Positions 33,284-40,705 of a stretch of 64,000 nucleotides of DNA are shown here, one piece after another (within the stretch, counting starts at the first letter, position 1; each line of letters begins with the position of its first letter). Source of the stretch: Jiangella gansuensis DSM 44835 (GTDB lineage Bacteria > Actinomycetota > Actinomycetes > Jiangellales > Jiangellaceae); assembly GCF_000515395.1 (NCBI RefSeq), contig NZ_KI911782.1:4680070-4744069 (forward strand), read 5' to 3'. The position numbers and the translations under genes were made by a program. Below the pieces are notes generated by a model. The model was given only the letters and a program-made list of their open reading frames with translations. It ran no database searches and was not told the origin of the DNA.

Positions 33284-33367
33284 CTCAGCGCACGTCACTC
33301 GCCGGGCGGTCGCACCCGGCCGCGAAACCCACCCGGTACGTCCCTGAGGCGAGTGACGTGACCTGAG
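33284..33367 (-). terminator. 20-bp inverted repeat after purE
   Basis: Arms with the common core CACGTCACTCGCC / GGCGAGTGACGTG extend to 20 bp with two mismatches and enclose 44 bases. It directly follows the purE stop in the minus direction and is the likely end of the purK-purE transcript. Confidence 0.55.
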
Positions 33368-33372
33368 AGGGA

Positions 33373-33906
33373 TTAGGTGAGGCGGGCGCGCAGGGCTTCG
33401 CCCTTGGCCGTCGCTGCCGCCTCCAGCGATGCGCGGAAGGAGTCGAGCCGCGACCGTAGTTCGTCGTCGGAGGCGCCGAGGATGCGGGCGGCCAGGAGGC
33501 CGGCGTTGCGCGCTCCGCCCACGGACACCGTCGCCACCGGCACCCCGGCCGGCATCTGCACGATCGACAGCAGGGAGTCCATTCCGTCCAGGTACTTCAG
33601 CGGCACCGGGACGCCCACCACGGGCAGCGACGTCACCGACGCGAGCATGCCGGGCAGGTGGGCGGCGCCGCCGGCACCGGCGATCAGCACCCGCAGGCCT
33701 CGCGACGCCGCGGCCTCGCCGTACGACAGCATCGCCTGCGGCATCCGGTGCGCGGAGACGACGCCGACCTCGTGCGCCACGCCGAGCTCGTCCAGAGCCT
33801 CAGCCGCTCCCGACATCACCGGCCAGTCGGAGTCAGAGCCCATCACGATCCCGACCAGCGGTGGGCCGTCGCCCCGCGCGGTCACCAAGCCGGTGACGTC
33901 ACTCAT
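33373..33906 (-). CDS. purE: 5-(carboxyamino)imidazole ribonucleotide mutase
   Basis: A 177-aa class I PurE that moves the carboxyl group of N5-CAIR to CAIR in purine synthesis. Signature stretches are [26 protein letters not shown] (catalytic His), [13 protein letters not shown] and [27 protein letters not shown]. The start overlaps the purK stop region by eight bases, so the two are coupled. Confidence 0.95.
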   Translation of the reverse strand: MSDVTGLVTARGDGPPLVGIVMGSDSDWPVMSGAAEALDELGVAHEVGVVSAHRMPQAMLSYGEAAASRGLRVLIAGAGGAAHLPGMLASVTSLPVVGVPVPLKYLDGMDSLLSIVQMPAGVPVATVSVGGARNAGLLAARILGASDDELRSRLDSFRASLEAAATAKGEALRARLT

Positions 33907-35056
33907 CGATCACTCCACGGATGTAGTCGGCCGCGTGCCAGGCCCGCGAGCGCAACTCTGCCAGGTCCGATCCATAGGCGGTGACGTGCCCGACCTTCCG
34001 CCCAGGCCGCACGCCCTTGCCGTACCAGTGCACCTTGAGCTCGGGATCGCGGGCCATCACGTGCCGGTACGTCGGATAGATGTCGGGCAGGTCGCCGCCG
34101 AGCACGTTCACCATGACGGTGTACGGGGCCCGGGCCGCAGGCGAGCCCAGCGGCAGGTCGAGCACGGCCCGCAGGTGGTTCTCGAACTGGCTGGTGACCG
34201 CGCCGTCGATGCTCCAGTGCCCGGAGTTGTGCGGCCGCATCGCCAGCTCGTTCACCAGCAGCCGGCCGTCGGTGGTCTCGAACAGCTCGACGGCGAGGAT
34301 GCCGACGACGTCCAGTTCGGCCGCCACCGAGATGGCCAGCCGCTGCGCCTCCACGGCCAGGTCCTCGGACAGGCCCGGCGCGGGTGCCACCACCTCGACG
34401 CAGATGCCGTCGCGCTGCACCGACTCGACGACGGGATAGGCGACGGCCTGTCCGTGCGGGGACCGGGCGACGACGGCGGACAGCTCACGCCGGTAGTCGA
34501 CCCGCTCCTCGGCCAGCACCGGGACGCCGGCCCGGAAGGGTTCCTCGACCACCTCGGCCGGCGTCGACGGCGTCACCAGCCAGACGCCCTTGCCGTCGTA
34601 GCCGCCGCGAGTGGTCTTCAGTACGACGTCGGTGCCCAGCGACGTGCTGTACTCCGCGACGTCGGCGGGCGCGGACACGATGCGGTGCCGCGGGCACGGA
34701 ATGCCCAGCGAGGTCAGCCGGGACCGCATCGCACCCTTGTCCTGCGCGTGCAACAGCGCCGCCGACCCAGGCCGCACCAGCACGCCGTCAGCCTCCAGCG
34801 CCTGCAGATGCTCCGGTGGGACGTGCTCGTGGTCGAACGTCACCACGTCACACCCGGCAGCGAACGCCCTGAGGTCGGCGAGGGCCTTCTCGTCCGCGAT
34901 GACCGGGTCGTTGACCACCTGCGCGGCGGATTCCTCCGGCGAGGCGGCCAGCACCGACAGCCGCACGCCCAGCGCCACCGCGGCCGGTTGGGTCATCCGT
35001 GCCAGCTGACCGCCACCGACCATGCCCACCACGGGCCACGTCGCTTCATCACCCAC
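33899..35056 (-). CDS. purK: 5-(carboxyamino)imidazole ribonucleotide synthase
   Basis: A 385-aa ATP-grasp enzyme that makes N5-CAIR from AIR, ATP and bicarbonate. N-terminal [19 protein letters not shown], the ATP-grasp segments [17 protein letters not shown] and [29 protein letters not shown], and a C-terminal domain are all in order. The GTG start follows a TACGCT -10 by eight bases, so it is probably leaderless. First gene of purK-purE. Confidence 0.95.
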   Translation of the reverse strand: MGDEATWPVVGMVGGGQLARMTQPAAVALGVRLSVLAASPEESAAQVVNDPVIADEKALADLRAFAAGCDVVTFDHEHVPPEHLQALEADGVLVRPGSAALLHAQDKGAMRSRLTSLGIPCPRHRIVSAPADVAEYSTSLGTDVVLKTTRGGYDGKGVWLVTPSTPAEVVEEPFRAGVPVLAEERVDYRRELSAVVARSPHGQAVAYPVVESVQRDGICVEVVAPAPGLSEDLAVEAQRLAISVAAELDVVGILAVELFETTDGRLLVNELAMRPHNSGHWSIDGAVTSQFENHLRAVLDLPLGSPAARAPYTVMVNVLGGDLPDIYPTYRHVMARDPELKVHWYGKGVRPGRKVGHVTAYGSDLAELRSRAWHAADYIRGVIDE

Positions 35057-35064
35057 GGGCCACG

Positions 35065-35070
35065 AGCGTA
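35065..35070 (-). promoter_or_regulatory. Leaderless -10 of purK
   Basis: TACGCT (minus strand) lies eight bases before the GTG start, with no ribosome site in between. Confidence 0.45.
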
Positions 35071-35153
35071 CAGCGCGGCCGTCGCAGGGCGCCGCCGGGG
35101 CGCCCTGAACTGCGCGAACAGGGTGTGATGCGGCGATTCGGGCGGTGTCCAGC

Positions 35154-35159
35154 TACCCT
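35154..35159 (+). promoter_or_regulatory. Leaderless -10 of GtrA gene
   Basis: TACCCT lies seven bases before the GTG start. The spacer GGGGCGC is identical to that before the Cds1-like gene at 12.7 kb. Confidence 0.45.
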
Positions 35160-35166
35160 GGGGCGC

Positions 35167-35691
35167 GTGCTCGATACCGTGCCGCCGCCGCGCCGCGCCC
35201 CGCGAATGCTGGGTGCGGCGTCTCGTGTCTGGTATGGCCTGCATCATCTGATCCGCGAGGCCACCAAGTTCGCCACCGTCGGTGGCATCGGCTTCGTCGT
35301 CGACCTCGCCATCTTCAACGCCTTGCTGTTCGGCGGCGACGACGGCATCGGCCCGCTGCACGACTCCCCGCTGTGGGCGAAGACCATCGCGGTGGTCCTG
35401 GCCACCGGCGTCACCTACACCGGCAACCGGTTGTGGACGTTCCGGCACCGGGCCCGAACCGGTGTGGCCCGCGAGTACGCGCTGTTCTTCGTGCTCAACG
35501 GCATCGGCCTCGGCATCGCGCTGGCCTGCCTCGGGTTCTCCCGCTACGTGCTGGGGCTGTCGGGGCCGCTGGCCGACAACATCGCGGCCAACGTCGTCGG
35601 GCTGCTGCTGGGCACGCTGTTCCGGTTCTGGTCGTACCGCACCTGGGTGTTCCCGGCAGCCGCGCAGCCCGCGGCCCAGCAGATCACCTGA
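35167..35691 (+). CDS. GtrA-family membrane protein
   Basis: A 174-aa protein with four hydrophobic helices. Typical GtrA features are ATKFATVGGIGFVVDLAIFN at the start of TM1, ATGVTYTGNRLWTF between TM2 and TM3, and FRFWSYRTWVF at the C-terminus. GtrA proteins help move lipid-linked sugars for glycosylation of surface polysaccharide. It lies beside purK, divergent from it, an arrangement recurrent in actinobacteria. The glycosyltransferase partner is not in the window. Confidence 0.88.
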   Translation: MLDTVPPPRRAPRMLGAASRVWYGLHHLIREATKFATVGGIGFVVDLAIFNALLFGGDDGIGPLHDSPLWAKTIAVVLATGVTYTGNRLWTFRHRARTGVAREYALFFVLNGIGLGIALACLGFSRYVLGLSGPLADNIAANVVGLLLGTLFRFWSYRTWVFPAAAQPAAQQIT

Positions 35692-35703
35692 CGCGGGACC
35701 GCG

Positions 35704-36612
35704 TCAGCGCATCGCCGGCCCGGCCCGCAGGAGCTGCGAGTCCAGTTTCCGGCCCACCAGCCGTTCGGCGAGCCCGGCGACCCCGAGCAGCGCCGTGAGG
35801 TCCACGCCGGTGTCGATGCCCATGTCCTCGAGCATGTACACCAGCTCCTCGGTGGCGATGTTCCCCGAGGCGCCTGGCGCGTACGGGCAGCCGCCAAGTC
35901 CGCCCACCGACGCGTCGAAGTCGTCGACGCCCAGCTGCAGCGCGGCGTACACGTTGGCCAGCCCGGTACCGCGGGTGTTGTGGAAATGCAGGCCGAGCGG
36001 CAGGTCCGGGTGCGCCGATCGGGTCGCCTCGACCAGCCGGGTGACCCGCGGCGGGGTGGCCATGCCGGTGGTGTCGCCGTAGGCCAGCGAGTCGACGCCG
36101 GCCGCCACGCCCCGCCCGACCGCCCACAGCACCCGCTCGACCGGCACGTCACCCTCGTACGGGCAGCCCCAGGCGGTGGAGACGATCAGCTGCAGCGTGC
36201 CGCCGCCGTCGTGGACCATGCCGGCCAACTCCGGCAAGTTATCCAGTGACTCCTCGGTGGAGCGGTTGATGTTCTTGCGGTTGTGCGTGTCGGAGGCGGA
36301 GACCACCACCTCGAGCTCGGTGAAGCCGGCCGCCAGCGCCCGCTGCGCACCCCGCAGGTTCGGCACCAGCGCCGAGTAGCGGACTCGGGGATCGCGGCGG
36401 ACCCGCGACCACACGTCGTCGGCGTCGGCCATCTGCGGGATCGCCTTCGGATGCACGAACGACACCGCCTCGATGCGCCGCACCCCGGTCCGGGTCAGCG
36501 CGTCGATCAGCTCGACCTTGCCGGCCGTGGAGATCGGGTCCTCGTTCTGCAGGCCGTCCCGCGGCCCGACCTCACGCACGCTCACGCGCTGGGGAAACGT
36601 CACGCTACTCAC
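35704..36612 (-). CDS. Hydroxymethylglutaryl-CoA lyase
   Basis: A 302-aa HMG-CoA lyase (TIM barrel) that cleaves HMG-CoA to acetoacetate and acetyl-CoA in leucine degradation. Motifs: VREVGPRDGLQNE, then SFVHPKAIPQMADAD, VSASDTHNRKNINRS and LHFHNTRGTGLAN (metal His pair). The signature around the catalytic Cys is GGLGGCPYAPGASGN. The GTG start overlaps the stop of the enoyl-CoA hydratase gene by eight bases. Confidence 0.92.
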   Translation of the reverse strand: MSSVTFPQRVSVREVGPRDGLQNEDPISTAGKVELIDALTRTGVRRIEAVSFVHPKAIPQMADADDVWSRVRRDPRVRYSALVPNLRGAQRALAAGFTELEVVVSASDTHNRKNINRSTEESLDNLPELAGMVHDGGGTLQLIVSTAWGCPYEGDVPVERVLWAVGRGVAAGVDSLAYGDTTGMATPPRVTRLVEATRSAHPDLPLGLHFHNTRGTGLANVYAALQLGVDDFDASVGGLGGCPYAPGASGNIATEELVYMLEDMGIDTGVDLTALLGVAGLAERLVGRKLDSQLLRAGPAMR

Positions 36613-37390
36613 CTGGCCAATCCGGACGCCGCTTCTCGTTGAACGCCGCCACTCCTTCCTTTCTATCCCCACTGAAGGCGGTGGCGCGCCACGCGGCGTC
36701 CTCGATGTCGAGGCCGGAGCGCAGCGGCGCGTCCAGCCCGTGGCGCATCGCCCGCTTGGCGTTGCGCACACCCACCGGTGAGTTCGCGGCGATGGCGGTG
36801 GCCAGGTCGAGCGCGGCGGCGCGGTCCTGCCCGGCCGGCACCAGCCGGTCGACCAGGCCGAGCCTGAACCCGTCGGCGGCGTCCACCCGGCGGGCGGTGA
36901 AGATCAGGTCGGCGGCCCGGTTCCAGCCCAGCCGGCGGGTCAGCAGCTGGGTTCCGCCGCCGCCGGGCACCAGGCCGACCGACACCTCCGGCAGTCCTAG
37001 GCTCGCGGTCTCGTCGGCGACGATCAGGTCGCAGCTCAGCGCCAGCTCCAGCCCGCCGCCGAGGGCGTGCCCGTGCACGGCGGCGACCGTCGGGACCGGC
37101 AGCTCGAGGATGCCGGTGAACGCCGCTCGGAAGATCAGCCGCTGCCGGCGCAACCCGTCGTCGTCGATGGTGTTGCGTTCCTTGAGGTCGGCCCCCACGC
37201 AGAAGGCCCGCTCCGCCGACGACGACAGCACGACGGCGCGCACCGCGGGGTCGGCCGCGATCTCAGCGGTGGCGGCGACGATGGCGCGCGCGTGACCGGT
37301 GGAGATGGCGTTGAGCGCCTCGGGACGGTCGAGGACCAGCTCTGTTACACCGGGCGCGTCATCGGGCCGGTTGATCGTCACACTGCTCAT
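36605..37390 (-). CDS. Enoyl-CoA hydratase/isomerase family protein
   Basis: A 261-aa crotonase-fold protein. The oxyanion-hole segments are SERAFCVGADLKERNT and HGHALGGGLELALSCDLIVAD, followed by the LPEVSVGLVPGGGGTQLLTR segment. Coupling to HMG-CoA lyase points to methylglutaconyl-CoA hydratase of the leucine pathway (inference). The ATG is preceded by TAGGGT at seven bases, indicating a leaderless transcript. Confidence 0.9.
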   Translation of the reverse strand: MSSVTINRPDDAPGVTELVLDRPEALNAISTGHARAIVAATAEIAADPAVRAVVLSSSAERAFCVGADLKERNTIDDDGLRRQRLIFRAAFTGILELPVPTVAAVHGHALGGGLELALSCDLIVADETASLGLPEVSVGLVPGGGGTQLLTRRLGWNRAADLIFTARRVDAADGFRLGLVDRLVPAGQDRAAALDLATAIAANSPVGVRNAKRAMRHGLDAPLRSGLDIEDAAWRATAFSGDRKEGVAAFNEKRRPDWPGE

Positions 37391-37397
37391 GCGGCTG

Positions 37398-37403
37398 ACC
37401 CTA
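37398..37403 (-). promoter_or_regulatory. Leaderless -10 of enoyl-CoA hydratase operon
   Basis: TAGGGT (minus strand) lies seven bases before the ATG, with no ribosome site. Confidence 0.45.
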
Positions 37404-37420
37404 TCGGCCGGCGGACGGCA

Positions 37421-38143
37421 TCATTCAGCGTCGGGGCGGCGGAGCGACGCGAACTCCTTGGCGGCCTCGCCGATGTCCTTGGCGGTGTCGATGGCCCGCC
37501 AGTAGCCCTCGATGGGGAAGCCGGCCAGCCGGCGGTCCTTGGCCAGCGACGGGAACGTGGTGCGCTCGTGGTCGCCGACGTCGGGCAGCAGATCGAGGAT
37601 GTGCGGCGCGAACACGTAGATGCCGCCGTTGATCGGGTACGGCGACGGCGGCGACTCGACGAAGTCGGTGACCCGGCCGTACCCGTCGAGCTCGACCACA
37701 CCCCAGGGCAGCCGCGGCCGGGCCAGCCCGATGGTGGCGACCGCCTGCCGTTCGGCGTGGTAGGCGGCCATGGCGCGCAAATCGAAGCGGGTCCAGATGT
37801 CGCCGTTGAGCGCGTACCAGCCTTCGTCCGGGCGGGACAGGTGCTTGCCGGCGTACTTGAGGCCGCCGCCGCGGCCGAGGGGCTCGTCCTCGATGACCGA
37901 CTGCAGCCGCACCGGCTGCTCCCGCGAGTCCAGGTGCTCGAGCAGCACCTCGCTGAGGTGTCCGGCGGAGACGACGACGTCGGTGACGCCGCTCTCGGCC
38001 AGCCACTCCAGTTGATGATCGATGATGCATCGCCCGGCGACCTCGATCATCACCTTGGGGATGGTGTCGGTGTACGGCTTGAGCCTGGAGCCCTGTCCCC
38101 CGGCGAGGATCACGGCCTGGCGCACCGGCAGGTCGCTCGTCAT
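37421..38143 (-). CDS. NDP-sugar nucleotidyltransferase family protein
   Basis: A 240-aa GT-A fold nucleotidyltransferase (RmlA/ManC/HddC-like). The nucleotide loop is VILAGGQGSRLKPYTDTIPK and the metal/sugar block WYALNGDIWTRFD. INGGIYVFAPHIL and FPIEGYWRAIDTAKD follow. It activates a sugar-1-phosphate to an NDP-sugar, but which one is not evident. A -10 TAGCGT lies seven bases before the ATG. Confidence 0.87.
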   Translation of the reverse strand: MTSDLPVRQAVILAGGQGSRLKPYTDTIPKVMIEVAGRCIIDHQLEWLAESGVTDVVVSAGHLSEVLLEHLDSREQPVRLQSVIEDEPLGRGGGLKYAGKHLSRPDEGWYALNGDIWTRFDLRAMAAYHAERQAVATIGLARPRLPWGVVELDGYGRVTDFVESPPSPYPINGGIYVFAPHILDLLPDVGDHERTTFPSLAKDRRLAGFPIEGYWRAIDTAKDIGEAAKEFASLRRPDAE

Positions 38144-38150
38144 GCCGCGG

Positions 38151-38156
38151 ACGCTA
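38151..38156 (-). promoter_or_regulatory. Leaderless -10 of nucleotidyltransferase gene
   Basis: TAGCGT (minus strand) is seven bases before the ATG. Confidence 0.4.
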
Positions 38157-38206
38157 CACGGCGCCGGCGCGGAGGTCCCCGTCGGCTCGCTTGTGCAGTG
38201 AGCACG

Positions 38207-39223
38207 TCACGCCGTCGGCTCCCTGCGCACCGTCACCGAGAACGCGTTGACGATGCCCAGGCCGCGCACCGTCGTCGGCGGCAGGGCGCGCAGTGCGAAG
38301 TCGCCCACGTCTGCCAGCTCGTCCGCGGTGGCGTCGTCGACGAGGACGGAGTTGCGCTCGGCCAGGGCGGTCAGCCGGGCCGCCAGGTTGGTGGGGGTAC
38401 CGAACACGTCCCCCAGGCGGGCGACCACCGGGCCGGTCGCGATACCGACCCGGATGTCGGGCAGCGTGGCGTCCTCGCCGATCTCGGCCACCAGCCGGCA
38501 GCCGATGGTGGCGGCGGTCTTGGGGTCGTCGGCGGTGAACACGACCTCGTCGCCGAGCGTCTTGATGACCCGCCCGCCGGTGCCGAAGATGACGTCGTTG
38601 GTGGTGGCCTCGAACCGCTCGACCAGTTCGCCCAGCGCCTCGACGCTCAGCCCGCGCGAGAGCCGGGTGAACGACACCAGATCGGCGAAACCCACCGACG
38701 CCGGCGCCGCCAGCAGCGGCGCGTCACCGATGCGGCCGATGGCGACCAGCCGGTTCACCGACGCGCCCAGCTTGCGCCGCCAGGTGTAGATGAGCAGCCG
38801 CTCGAACTCCGGCAGCAGCTTCTGCGCCACCAGGTACGCCGATGTCAGCCGGCTGCCGGTACCGACACCGGCGGCCTCGTTCTCCTCGATGATCTCGGCC
38901 AGTGTCTCGACGTGCCACTCGGCGAGGCGGCCGGTCATGCGGCCCAGCGCCCGCACCATCTGCACGGCCGTGGCCTCGTCGACGACGCCGTCGCGGACGA
39001 GGTCGGTGATGCCGCGCAGAGCCTCCATGTCCCAGACGGTGAACGCCTGCTCGTCGCCGACGTCGGGGAAGCCGAGGGCACGCCAGTACCGCTGCGCGTC
39101 GGCGACCGTGAGCCCGGCACCCTCGGCGATCTGTTTCCACGTGTAGCGCCGGGACGCGCCCAGCAGGAGCCGCTCCAGCTCGTCGGCGGTGGGGCGCCGG
39201 GGCGGCTCCGGCGGCAGCGTCAC
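38207..39223 (-). CDS. Class III adenylate cyclase with N-terminal regulatory domain
   Basis: A 338-aa soluble cyclase. Residues ~10-150 match the Rv1264-type regulatory domain (TWKQIAEGAGLTVADAQRYW...ITDLVRDGVVDEATAVQMVRALGR), which in mycobacteria confers pH sensing. The catalytic domain follows from ~185: VGFADLVSFTRLSRGLS holds the first metal Asp, GGRVIKTLGDEVVF the purine/metal block, and VRVGIATGPVVARLGDVFGTPTNLAARL-type sequence the transition-state region. The GTG start overlaps the stop of the PH-domain gene. It makes cAMP, and the signal is not evident. Confidence 0.88.
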   Translation of the reverse strand: MTLPPEPPRRPTADELERLLLGASRRYTWKQIAEGAGLTVADAQRYWRALGFPDVGDEQAFTVWDMEALRGITDLVRDGVVDEATAVQMVRALGRMTGRLAEWHVETLAEIIEENEAAGVGTGSRLTSAYLVAQKLLPEFERLLIYTWRRKLGASVNRLVAIGRIGDAPLLAAPASVGFADLVSFTRLSRGLSVEALGELVERFEATTNDVIFGTGGRVIKTLGDEVVFTADDPKTAATIGCRLVAEIGEDATLPDIRVGIATGPVVARLGDVFGTPTNLAARLTALAERNSVLVDDATADELADVGDFALRALPPTTVRGLGIVNAFSVTVRREPTA

Positions 39224-39729
39224 GCGCGCTCGTCCTCCTCGTGCGCCTCGCGCACCAGTTCGTTCAGCCGCAGTTGCACCTGCTGGACCTTGGGCACGTC
39301 GTCCAGCCGGACCTGACCCTGCTCGCTGGCGGCGGAGACCACCAGCGTGCCGCACCGCAGGATGCGGTCGTTGAGGTGCATCTCGTACGCGACGTCGTTG
39401 ATGACCCGCAGCGGGATGTCGCGGCCGGTGCGGGTGATGATGCCCTGCCGCGTGACCAGCCGCTCGTTCGTGATCGTGTACGTGGTGGTCAGCCAGGTCA
39501 GGAACGGCCAGATCACCCACGCTATGAGCACCACGACGCCGACGATCAGCAGCGCCCACCGGCCGATCGTGCCGATCGTCTCACCCTCGGGCAGCGCACC
39601 CAGGCCGAAGCCGACGCCGGCGGCCAGCACCAGCAGCACGACAACCGGGACGATGAGCGCCTTCACGTGCGTGTGCAGGTGGAAGATGACCTGTTCGTCG
39701 TCGCTGAGGTGCTTGTCGGAAAACCCCAT
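39220..39729 (-). CDS. PH-domain (bacterial PH/YdbS-like) membrane protein
   Basis: A 169-aa protein with two membrane helices (ALIVPVVVLLVLAAGVGFGL and LLIVGVVVLIAWVIWPFL) followed by a bacterial PH domain (YTITNERLVTRQGIITRTGRDIPL...INDVAYEM). Function unknown. It sits between birA and the adenylate cyclase gene, an arrangement seen often in actinobacteria, and is coupled to the latter by a GTGA overlap. Confidence 0.85.
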   Translation of the reverse strand: MGFSDKHLSDDEQVIFHLHTHVKALIVPVVVLLVLAAGVGFGLGALPEGETIGTIGRWALLIVGVVVLIAWVIWPFLTWLTTTYTITNERLVTRQGIITRTGRDIPLRVINDVAYEMHLNDRILRCGTLVVSAASEQGQVRLDDVPKVQQVQLRLNELVREAHEEDERA

Positions 39730-39775
39730 GTGCTGAATCCTGGCACGGCGCGCCGCTGTGGGTGAACCGCCACCC

Positions 39776-40564
39776 TCAGCGAGGCCGCAGATGAACGATG
39801 TCGCCGGCGCCGACGACGACCGTCCCGGCCCCGGTCTCGATGACCAGGCGGCCGGAGTCGTCCACCGCCGCGGCCCGGCCGAGGACGCTGCCGCCGTCGG
39901 GCAGTTCCGCCCGCACCTGCCGGCCGAGTGTGTCGCAGCGGTCGCGGTAGGCACCGGCCAGCGACGGCGCCGGGTCGCCCCCAGCCGCGCGCCACTCGCG
40001 GTAGCGGGCCGCCAGCCGGTCACCGACGGCGTCGACGAGGGCGGCCCGACGGGCGCCGGTGCCGGCACGGTCGGTACCAGCCCAGGCCAGCGACGCCGCA
40101 CCGGGCGGCAGCTGTTCCGGCGACTGCGAGACGTTGAGCCCGATGCCGACGACGGCGGCCGGCCCCTGCTCCGTCTCCACCCGCTCGGTCAGGATCCCGG
40201 CGAGCTTGCCGACGACGCCCCCGCCCGGCGCGTCCGGGCCTGCCGTCAGCAGCACGTCGTTCGGCCACTTGAGCACCGCCGTCGCGCCGGCGGCCCGCTC
40301 GACCGCTTCGGTGACCGCGACCCCGGTCAGCAGCGGCAGCCACGGCCACCGGGCGCTGGGCACGTCGTCCGGCCGGAGCAGGAACGACATCGCCAGCGAC
40401 GTGCCCGGCGGCGCCTCCCAGCGCCGGTCGAGGCGGCCCCGGCCGGCGCTCTGGTGGTCGGCGACGACGAGCAGACCTTCGGCCGCGCCCTCCCGGGCTG
40501 CCGCCGCGACATCGGCGTTCGTCGACCCTGTCGTCGCGACCCACCGCACGTTCCACGCCGTCAC
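39776..40564 (-). CDS. birA: Biotin-[acetyl-CoA-carboxylase] ligase
   Basis: A 262-aa biotin protein ligase without the N-terminal DNA-binding domain, so an enzyme only, not a repressor. The biotin/ATP loop is HQSAGRGRLDRRW and the second motif is AVLKWPNDVLL with GKLAGIL. The C-terminal SH3-like cap is LVIETGAGTVVVGAGDIVHLR. It charges the acyl-CoA carboxylase alpha subunits, one of which is encoded 13 kb away in this window. Confidence 0.93.
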   Translation of the reverse strand: MTAWNVRWVATTGSTNADVAAAAREGAAEGLLVVADHQSAGRGRLDRRWEAPPGTSLAMSFLLRPDDVPSARWPWLPLLTGVAVTEAVERAAGATAVLKWPNDVLLTAGPDAPGGGVVGKLAGILTERVETEQGPAAVVGIGLNVSQSPEQLPPGAASLAWAGTDRAGTGARRAALVDAVGDRLAARYREWRAAGGDPAPSLAGAYRDRCDTLGRQVRAELPDGGSVLGRAAAVDDSGRLVIETGAGTVVVGAGDIVHLRPR

Positions 40565-40580
40565 AGCGCCAGCCTCCCCG

Positions 40581-40678
40581 CCCGGAAATGATCACGTCCA
40601 CCATGGGTGCACCCGCTCCACGAGGCATGCATGCATGGTGACGCGTGGGCAACCATGGTGGACGTGATCATTTCCGGG
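40581..40678. repeat. 98-bp inverted repeat (copy D)
   Basis: Perfect 26-bp arms begin CCCGGAAATGATCACGTCCA and are mirrored at the right end. The centre contains GCATGCATGCATG and partial further pairing. It lies between birA and ppc. The outer half closely matches the arms of copy C at 23 kb (AATGATCACGT, CATGGG, CCCGCTCCAC in the same order). Confidence 0.75.
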
Positions 40679-40705
40679 GCAGCCAGGGCAGCTGGGCCGG
40701 ATCGA

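Noticed and set aside
35168-36082. Plus-strand frames overlapping the GtrA and HMG-CoA lyase genes
   Set aside because: They are Arg/Ser/Pro-rich shadows without start signals, while both real genes have full family motifs.
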